Below are positions 56,830-64,000 of a stretch of DNA of 64,000 nt, in pieces (position 1 is the stretch's first letter; each line of letters begins with the position of its first letter). Position numbers and translations under genes: made by a program. The DNA is from Camellia lanceoleosa (Eukaryota; Streptophyta; Magnoliopsida; Ericales; Theaceae). The notes under the pieces are model-generated. The model ran no database searches and was not told where the DNA came from. It saw only the letters and a list, made by a program, of their open reading frames with translations. The stretch spans positions 62,001 to 126,000 of the forward strand of contig CM045762.1 in the NCBI GenBank assembly GCA_025200525.1, written 5' to 3'.

Positions 56830-57322
56830 CTCCCCCTTTGGCTTCAAGGTTAGACATTTTAGAGAGAAAAACATTGTTAGAAGCTCTGGTTCTAGGTTTA
56901 GAACTCACATATATTCTATCTCTATATCTCTCTCCCTTAAGTGTTCTAGGTGCTTTTGTTCATATTATTGCACACAAGCACCTAGTGTTTCACCTTCTCT
57001 TGGCTACTGAGGTTCCAAGAGGTTGTTCTTGGTGTTTTTGGCTGGATTTGAGTCCAAGGAAGCAACAACATCAACATTTGTAAAGAAGTTCTTCAAGGGT
57101 AAGAAACTAGTCCTTTTTACCTCATTTTTGCTTTGTATTTTTGCCTATCTTAGAACTGATTTTAAGCTTAGTGTTTAATACAAAAAAGTTCTATTTTTTA
57201 GACCTCTTTATAGTTTATCAAGAGTGTTTTGTGCTTTGAGGGAGTTTGACCCCTCTTAGGCCTTGAAAAGGCCTCATTTTGTGCCATTTTGTGAGAGCTC
57301 CGGGATTTTGGTGTTGGGGTCT

Positions 57323-57424
57323 CTTCACCGCTGAAATCTTGAGGGATTTCAGTGGTGAAGATGATGCCTTGAAGTCCCAAGATGGAGAGGGCCACCCCCT
57401 CTCCTTGTTGTCCTTGAAAAGGAC
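57323..57424 (+). other. Hairpin series in LTR D
   Basis: Stem 1: 57323-57338 with 57345-57360, one G-T pair, loop TTGAGG. Stem 2: GGAGAGGG (57384-57391) with CCCTCTCC (57397-57404), loop CCACC. A small GTCCTT/AAGGAC stem follows (57410-57424). All lie downstream of the TATA box, so they are in the transcript. Confidence 0.75.
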
Positions 57425-60090
57425 CTATTTGGCCTCTTGAGGGAGCCTTGTGTTTAGTTGTTTGTTGGTTATGCCATGGCTGTATTTTATGCTCATATTG
57501 CCATATTATAACTTTGTATTAAGTTGGTTTTAGTACTCCATGCATGTTTTGCAAAGATGCTTTGTAATGCCTTGTAATTGCCTTAACATGCCTTCGGTTG
57601 TTAGCCCTTGTCTGAGCATGCTTTAGGCTTAGATACATGAAGGTTTTGTGCTTATTTTGCCATGCTTTAGGTCTGTCCATAGGTGTTTGGGTTGATCTTG
57701 ACATGCATTATATAGCCTCTTTGCATTTTTGGCTTGTTGGCCTTGAGCATAAATGTGTAGCATGCTTTGTTTGCATCATTTCAATAGGTTGAGACCATTT
57801 GTCATGATATTTCAGTCCCTTTGGCATGCTTGTATGCTTGCTTTGGTTGCCTCTTGGTTGTCCCTTAAGCATGTGTTACATGCTTCTTGAAAGAGCACTT
57901 ATGCATGCCTTCTTATTTGAGCCACTTAGATACCATCTAAGTAGTCCTTTGGCCTTGTTTTAACATGCTAAAAACCTGTTTTTAGTTGTCTAATGCATGC
58001 CATGTTTGTTATGCTAAGTGTCCATCAAAGCTCCATTACCTTGCTTCAAGTATTTGGGCCATTTGTATGCTAATGTTTGCTTCATTTGAGTTGGTTTGGC
58101 ACCACATTCTAACATGATTTTTAGAGCTTATGTTGCATGCTAATTGTCCATGATATCCCCTTTCAAGTGTGCTTGAAAGTTGCTTGTTTAATGCTTAAAG
58201 TTTGGACCATAACATGTGCATGTGTGCATGTGTGTTTAGCCTTCCCTTTTGAGCATTTTGGCCACTGATTTTGGGCCTAATTAGAGTTTCCTAAGTCATG
58301 TTTAAGTCCATCTTTTCATTGGTTTGCATTGCCTCATGTTTGCTTGTATGCTTGCATAAGTGCCTTGCCATGCCATGTTGCATCCTTAGCTTGCATGCCT
58401 AAGTTGCATTGCATCTTGCATGCATGCATTGTTCCTTGATTTGGTGATAGGAATTGGGCCTTTTGATTTGTTTGGTTTGCATTTCATTTGAAATCAAAGT
58501 TGCATATTTGGTTCTTTGGGCCATCATGCATGGAAATGCGCGATTGGTGGTTCGAGAATCGAAGCACATCCTCCTTTGAGTCATTAACATGATAGGGAGT
58601 GTGTTTGGTGCATAAATGGCTTGAATTGCATTGCCATGCAAGTTTTGCCCTCTGCTGCTGTGAGTTGCAGGTTCTGCAGAAACTTATTGCTGGCCGGCAG
58701 CATTTAGTGCCGACCGGCAGTCAATTGATGGCCGGTGGGCTTATTTTGTGCCGGTGGCCACATCCTTCAGCCGGTGGTATTCCCCCTCAGCCGGTGGTGA
58801 TTCTTAGTGTCCTGAGAAGCATTCCTGAGACTTTGGCAGTCTTCAGAGGAGGAGAGCAGGGAAAACAGAGGCAGTCTATGCATGGCAGTGCATTTCCGAG
58901 CAGAATCCGAACGCGCATGCATTGAGCCCTCGCCCCGAGGCGGTTTACTGTTTTCTTGAGTTTAGTAAATTTGTCAATTAATTAGGCAATTTGTAATATT
59001 TAATTAGCTTGCGTAGTTAATTAATTTGTATATTCTTTTGGTCCCTCCGAGTGAGGGAAAATCTGTAATAAGCGTGTGTGAGTGGTGTGTATGTCTTCCA
59101 TCCCCCACTTCTTTCTGCCCTTTTATTTACCTGCTTATGATGGTAGATTAGGGCACGTTTATTTTAGCATACTTTATGCAATGCATGCGTGCATTCACGC
59201 ATTTGTTTACATGCACCGGGCTCGGTACATCATACAAATTGCATTGTATTTTCGATTCCAAATTGAATACATGCATCGAACGAGTGTATTTCACATGCCA
59301 TTTCTAGATTAGCCGAGCCTACTCTAGGTTGCATTTTGTATGCGCTACATTAGGCACTTAACATGAAATTAGAGTCATGCATGTTTTGCTAACTGGTTTC
59401 ATTGTTTTGGCACGGAGTATTAGGTAAGCTTTTATGCTTTAGCATATCGCATGCGTGTGAATGTTGCCATGACAGTATGCTTGCCATGCGGCTAAATGCT
59501 TACGTGTTATAAACTACTTGAACGCCTGTGGGTGAAGGTTGGATTATCTGAGTTGGAAAAACTCATTGAAATCCGTATTTTAGCCTACTTGCGAGTAGCA
59601 ATTACAAACCATTTTTCAAAACAAATGGATGTGCAATGCTTGTTTCCAAATTAGGCGATAGTCTATACTTGTTCGCTGTGCGCATAACATAGTAATTCTA
59701 GGTTAATAACTGGAATAAGAACACATGACATTTTCAAAATCGGATATCATGGTTAGTAGAGGCCGGTCTTCGGACCGGGCAAGAGGGGGTGCTCATAGCT
59801 AACCTTCCCCAATCGTACCCAAGCTCCCGAGCCAAGGCAACTTTGGTGATGACGGACACGTGGCCTTTGGCACCGAGTCAGGGTTTCCTAAATTCCCCCA
59901 TTTTAAAAAATATTTAGGTGGCGACTCTGTATCTGGCAAAGCAGTCCATGTTTGGCACTTCTTTTCAAAAATCTGTTTTTCTCAAAACGATTTGCCAGAG
60001 TTGGACTCTTTGGTTCAGATTAAGAACCGCAACACACAAAAAAGAGAGTCCGAACTGTAGAGTGAGGCCCGCGGGCGCGTCTACAGTTTC

Positions 60091-60108
60091 TGGCGACTCT
60101 GCTGGGGA
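60091..60108 (+). other. Primer binding site, tRNA-Arg type (Element 2)
   Basis: TGGCGACTCTGCTGGGGA, five bases after the LTR end. From memory, the 3' end of plant tRNA-Arg(ACG) would match it except one base. Arg primers are known in Ogre/Tat elements. Confidence 0.85.
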
Positions 60109-60590
60109 TTTTAGAGAGCTTGACTCGAACTCGTGATATCCTGTTTTGATCTCATTTATGTGTTTCTTTGCATTGCATGTGCATTGGTGCGCCTAGGAAC
60201 ATAGTGTTTGCCGTCTGCCATTCCTGAACGGTTTGCTGGAGGCTTGTCTTGTCAAGGCATGACCATAAGGCTGACCGGTTGTGGGCTCTGACAGCATGGG
60301 AACACAAACCCCGGTTTCACCGGGGCACCCTCTTTGACCATTCGACCTAGTGCATATTCGGAATCCATAGTGACCATTCCAAACTAGGACAGGTTGCTTA
60401 CCCGATTTTAGGTTGTTCCAAACTAGGACAGTTCAGTCTTGAGAACAGTGATTCTGGGGAACAGTGATCAGTAGTAGAGTGCAGTTGTTCGGCTACACCT
60501 GTGTTTGATCTGTTTGGGGCTGAAATGTTGTTTGTTTTCCTGTGGATACAGAATAGCCAAGTGCTTCCCCCCTGCTGAGGCAGGACTTAG
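60109..60590 (+). other. 5' leader of Element 2
   Basis: Non-coding leader homologous to 44543-45287, with two CCAAACTAGGACAG boxes (60379, 60418). No gene seen. Confidence 0.7.
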
Positions 60591-61598
60591 ATGATGATGC
60601 AGAACTCAGAAGAGATAGTGGTTATGACAGCCACGTTGGATCAAGGAATTACCCTACAGGATGAGACCGGTGTTGATCTACCACATCCACGCAGGTCGCC
60701 TGTTGCGCACCCGGTCTGGGCACCCCAGTTATATCAAGCTCGCGAGCCCACTACGTTTGAGTTAATGGGCATGATAGGCGATCTTCAAAGGTCCGTGGCG
60801 GATCTCGCCTACGGAATGTCAGCCTCGTCACCGGTCGCACCATATGCTGGGAGTTTTGTACCTCAGGAGCCCCCGCTACTGGGGCGCATTGTGATCGAAC
60901 TTAGCCAACCAGAGATGGCCTCCAACTATGGCAATGACGTACCAGTATCAACCCAAACCCTCTATCAGGCTAAGGCCAGAGGCAAAGACAAAGCAAAGGC
61001 AGATGCTGACCCCGTGGAACAGCTGCTGTGGGCAGTCGAGTCTTTGAAAGCCGGGGGGATGAACAAGCAACAGGTATCCGCAATTGTAACCAAAATTGTG
61101 GATGATGTTTTCCCCACTCCACCTGAGGGTAGTTCAAGTCAGTCAGAAAACCGGGACAGGCCCCGTCATGCCAGAGTAGTTCCTTCCATTCCCAACCCTA
61201 CACCGGGGAAAGATCAGAAACCCAAGGCAGTACCCGCCGATCCGTTCGCTAGTGCGTCTAGCAAGAGCACTCAGGCTTCAAAGTACATGCCTCGGGGGCG
61301 TAGGACCTTTCATGCTCTGTATATGCCATTGTCAAAGGCGCTTCAGATTCTTGCCGAGAGGGGACATCTTAAGCCTTTGGAGCCCCGACCTCTGCCAAAG
61401 ACTCTCCCAGCAGGCCATAACGCTACTCAGTACTGTGCATACCATCAGCAGACTGGCCACCCCACTGATTACTGCTTCCGCCTCCGTCATGAGGTGCAGG
61501 ATTTGATTGACAACGAGGTTATCCTCCCACCCACCTCAGCTAAGTCCGTTACCACCCAGTTGCTGGATTTTGAGGACACCGACACTGCAAGTATGTGA
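60591..61598 (+). CDS. Core-less Gag of Element 2 (335 codons, intact frame)
   Basis: An open frame from ATG 60591. N-terminal part: EPTTFELMGMIGDLQRSVAD (about residues 52-71) and EPPLLGRIVIELSQPEMA. Middle: a lysine-rich GKDKAKADAD stretch and a Ser/Pro-rich linker. C-terminal: SKYMPRGRRTFHALYMPLSK, HLKPLEP, then a C-H-H-C knuckle with C282, H285, H290, C295 (CAYHQQTGHPTDYC) and DLIDNEVILPP. Compared with Tat-0 it lacks the capsid-like core. The same gap is in Element 1, so it is ancestral. It may bind the element RNA but probably cannot form particles alone. An earlier Met at residue 2 or 3 is an equal start choice. Confidence 0.82.
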   Translation: MMMQNSEEIVVMTATLDQGITLQDETGVDLPHPRRSPVAHPVWAPQLYQAREPTTFELMGMIGDLQRSVADLAYGMSASSPVAPYAGSFVPQEPPLLGRIVIELSQPEMASNYGNDVPVSTQTLYQAKARGKDKAKADADPVEQLLWAVESLKAGGMNKQQVSAIVTKIVDDVFPTPPEGSSSQSENRDRPRHARVVPSIPNPTPGKDQKPKAVPADPFASASSKSTQASKYMPRGRRTFHALYMPLSKALQILAERGHLKPLEPRPLPKTLPAGHNATQYCAYHQQTGHPTDYCFRLRHEVQDLIDNEVILPPTSAKSVTTQLLDFEDTDTASM

Positions 61599-62650
61599 TC
61601 AAGGAGTGAACCGCCTGCGGGCAGCGCCTCGAGTTTTTTTGATGTGGCGTCTGGCACGCATTTTTGAGCATCTGCGAATGCTATGTTTTGTAAATCCTGG
61701 CTTGGGTGTCGAGTCAGTCTTTTGTTTTCTTTTGAGTCTGTCTCCCTGTCGTGAGTCAGTCTTTTTTGCTTAAGGGTCTGTCTTGTTGTAGCGAGTCAGT
61801 CCCCCTTTTGTATAGAATACCAGGTGATTCTGGGGTTGTTGCCTCGAGCACCGTTTTGCTTTGTAATTATCTTTTTGCTTTCTTTTGAGTCTGTCTCTGC
61901 CGTGGAGCCAGTTGCACCCGAGAAACCTGAATGAAACAGCTGCGGCTACTGTGTTTCCGTGCTTATGGTTTATTTTGGGCTAGTCGTGCCAAGGAATTTG
62001 AATGGAGTGACAGCACGTTCCACCTGCTCTTTTGTACCTTGAAAATTTTTGTGTTGACCTAAGTTTTTCAAAACCTTTTTGAACACTGCGATGATAAAAA
62101 CGAAGAGGAAGGAATTCCTCGGGATTTGCAAAACTTTGATCAAATTGAAAGAAAGAGAGGCATGCTAAGCCCTTAATGATGGAAATCATGCTTGTCAGCG
62201 TGAGTACTGAGAAGGACCCTGGCTTGACCCAAACTGGTTCCACACTATCTTCAGCGCGAGCGATTTGTCGCTTTCTTAAAAAATTTCAAAAACAAGATGT
62301 TTTGCGCGGTCCTGCAAAGACCTGTGTGGAATCGCTCTTGAGATTGCGCAGCCAAGGATCGCTCTTAGTCTCAAGATTTGACCTGTCTGTTGGAACCTCT
62401 AACTCACTCGGAACATTCAACGGTCGGTTATCAGAGGAGGTTCGTGTGGCCAAATTTGAAGCAGCCCTCAAACAAGAGGCACCAAGGCCGAGTCAAAGGT
62501 TTAGATCTCACCAGAAGAAGCTCGTGAAGCAACCGTGATGGACTCTTCTGCAAGGTACTGCAACAGTCGTTCTCCTGGAAACGGAGAGGCTTCAAATTCA
62601 AAAAAAAAAACCCATTTGGCATGGACTTGTTACACTTTTACCCTTTGAGA
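61599..62650 (+). other. Non-coding region of Element 2 with a protease-RT linker scrap
   Basis: After gag, 500 bp hold GAGTCAGTCTTTTG-type repeats (61710-61810), matched on the antisense side in Element 1 near 43230-43390. At 62100-62290 the block AAGAGGAAGGAATTCCTCGG through ACTGAGAAGGACCC matches the linker of Tat-0. The 120-codon frame at 62176-62538 starts in it and then runs out of homology. No pol domain follows. Confidence 0.65.
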
Positions 62651-62654
62651 GGCT

Positions 62655-62870
62655 CGCTGGGCTGAAAACCCGGAAGGGCGACCCAGGCAAAAGTTAGAGC
62701 AAGAGAAAAAATACAAAAAAAATACAAAAAAGGAAAATACAAAAAAGAAAAAAGAACAAGAAAAGAAAAGAGAAAAAAGAGAAAGAAAAAAATAGAAGAA
62801 AATGAAAAATGAAAAGAAGCTCGCAAGGTCGAAAACCCGCATCGGGCGCCTTGGCAAAAGTTAGAGCCTA
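62655..62870 (+). repeat. Direct-repeat pair around a 120-bp purine tract (Element 2)
   Basis: Boxes at 62658-62702 and 62820-62867 share GAAAACCCG, GGGCG and GGCAAAAGTTAGAGC. Between them is an A/G run on the sense strand. The phenylalanine-rich frames on the minus strand are its translation. Confidence 0.82.
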
Positions 62871-62913
62871 AAAATAGTGAAGGTTGAAATACCCGAGTGT
62901 ACCTTAACCGAAA

Positions 62914-62950
62914 CTACGTAAGGCTTGATTCCCATGTTTGGGATACGTAG
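62914..62950 (+). other. Conserved 37-nt hairpin (Element 2 copy)
   Basis: CTACGTA (62914-62920) pairs with TACGTAG (62944-62950). TCCCA (62930-62934) pairs with TGGGA (62939-62943) around TGTT. A 9-base bulge lies on the 5' side. Confidence 0.75.
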
Positions 62951-64000
62951 GCAACTTCATTCTGAAGTCCAGCCCTCAACGCTTCCATAGCGTCTCAGTC
63001 CATGTAATGGTTTCGATCACCTGTGCCTCCTCCGACTCCGATGTCTCGGTTGCAACAATTGGAACTACGTGATCAACTTCCTCTTGAAGTCCAGCCACCA
63101 ACGCTTTTAAGGTGACTGTGTCCATATATTGATTGTGGCTGTCTCCGTCCTCTCCGTGCCAGAGAGCCTGGTCGCAATCAATCATCGACGAGCATGTCGC
63201 GGCATTTTCCAAACAAGGGGCAACTTTCCGTTGCCGCGCGTCGCCGTAAGTTGTCGTCCAAACCAGGGGCAACTTTCCGTTGCCATGTGTCCCTTCAAGC
63301 AAGGCGCAATTTTCCAAATTGCCTCCGATCCGAGGTTGCGCATCTCGAGCATGGGTTCCGTGCTCGTTGAGCATTGACTGTTTGCAAAAATAGTTTTTGA
63401 AAATTTTTACTGAAGTTGACTATTTTCTCGAAAACTATCTCATTTTCCAAAACTGGACCATGTTTGGACCCAAAAAAGGAAACTTTCAGTGCTCATAGCC
63501 TAACTTGCATGACTTTCAAATCAAAAATCGAACAAGCATGTTAATCTGATGCTCATTTTGGTCAAAATTGTTTTAGAAAGAAAACAAAAAATGGTCAAAA
63601 TAATGAAGTAGGGGCACAGTCGAGTCAGGTGTTCTGTCTCTCCCTTGTCATCAACGCACTTGCTAGAAAGGCACTCTATCTACCAGAAGAAATAGCCGTG
63701 AGCTAGCTGTATCGGACGTGAACCCGCAACCTCCTATTCATTCATCAGCCACACCTGGGAAGGGATGAAAAATGAGAGAATAAAGAGTAGAGAGGTGTAA
63801 GTTGAGAGGAAAAAGTGAGCAAAAGGTTTTTGAGAAAAAAATCGAGCTTGAGAGCCGAATGATGTGAGAATCACAAATCAGAAAGGGTGGGAAGGATACC
63901 CGGAGGTACTGGCTCCTCGAGATTTGAAGTCTCCCATTTCTGTAAACACGTCCGTAAGTCGTGTCCCTTATTTTTGTCTTGGCTTCTGTTGAGTCTTTCT
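62951..64000 (+). other. Remaining 3' body of Element 2 within the window
   Basis: Matches the antisense of about 40800-41970 in Element 1. A box GGGGCAACTTTCCGTTGCC occurs at 63217 and 63268. The 132-codon minus frame (62976-63374) and others have no domain. If Element 2 is built like Element 1, an antisense PMD gene should begin shortly after position 64000. Confidence 0.6.

Larger units (their letters stand above)
56347..60085 (+). mobile_element. LTR D: 5' LTR of Element 2 (3739 bp)
   Basis: It begins TGTAGACACCCC and ends GCGCGTCTACA. It lacks the MITE. It has a palindromic promoter (56745-56829), hairpins (57323-57424) and two groups of GCCGGC/GCCGAC boxes (56565-56695 and 58688-58795). 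Open frames in it, including 56141-56788 which crosses from Tekay-2 into the LTR, are not genes. Confidence 0.92.
56347..64000 (+). mobile_element. Element 2: non-autonomous Tat-type retrotransposon, 5' part
   Basis: LTR D, Arg-tRNA primer site, leader, core-less gag, linker scrap, direct-repeat/purine module and hairpin follow in the same order as in Element 1. TTAGG (56342-56346) is the predicted target duplication. The window ends inside the stretch that in Element 1 lies just before the antisense PMD gene, so its cargo cannot be seen. No protease, RT, RNase H or integrase lies between gag and the 3' module. Confidence 0.9.

Noticed and set aside
62976..63374. 132-codon minus frame as an extra gene of Element 2
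   Set aside because: The homologous stretch in Element 1 does not keep the frame, and no domain is seen.

Overview
The window is plant genomic DNA, most likely from an angiosperm. It consists almost entirely of nested long terminal repeat (LTR) retrotransposons. Evidence: chromovirus and Tat-type Ty3/gypsy coding domains, initiator-Met and Arg tRNA primer sites, spliceosomal GT-AG introns, an L1-like 3' end and a MITE. I see no tRNA or rRNA gene and no intact single-copy host gene. The species cannot be named from this sequence.

Layout, with orientation. (1) Positions 1-12047: a LARD-like element on the minus strand, with about 4.2-kb LTRs (left LTR 1-4174 cut by the window edge, right LTR 7818-12047) and only 3.6 kb of internal DNA holding a broken gag. 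Its left LTR carries a solo LTR (1378-2595). Its right LTR carries a GC-rich hAT-like insertion (about 10370-11280). (2) Positions 12048-25845 plus 49201-49608: an old Tat-type element on the minus strand ('Tat-0') with decayed gag, protease, RT, RNase H and integrase. A truncated chromovirus, 'Tekay-1' (about 14086-17548, plus strand), interrupts it. (3) Positions 25846-49200: a complete 23.4-kb Tat-type element, minus strand ('Element 1'), inserted in the 5' LTR of Tat-0 with target duplication CTAAT. It holds a solo LTR of the same family (32066-35869, target duplication CAATG). (4) Positions 49609-56346: the 5' part of a second chromovirus, 'Tekay-2' (plus strand), inserted in the rest of the Tat-0 LTR. 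(5) Positions 56347-64000: a second Tat-type element, 'Element 2' (plus strand), inserted in the Tekay-2 integrase and running off the window.

How the parts work together. Elements 1 and 2 keep LTRs, an Arg-tRNA primer site, a leader and a gag missing its core, plus a scrap of the protease-RT linker. They have no protease, RT, RNase H or integrase. They therefore look like one non-autonomous family that would need the enzymes of an intact relative; Tat-0 is a decayed example of the type that once encoded them. Between this gag block and its 3' LTR, Element 1 carries a plant mobile domain (PMD) gene in antisense, with five canonical phase-0 introns (36873-39860, now broken by stops). An antisense position would let introns survive an RNA replication cycle.

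The other notable signals are small DNA and RNA motifs. They include CGCTCGAGCG palindromes paired at 20-bp steps in three chromovirus-type LTR families, a palindromic promoter in the Tat LTRs, conserved hairpins in the LTR and 3' non-coding region, an 18-bp array of possible GNRA mini-hairpins, and a 52-bp minisatellite. All coding calls are by eye from motifs. Boundaries marked 'about' are uncertain by tens of bases.
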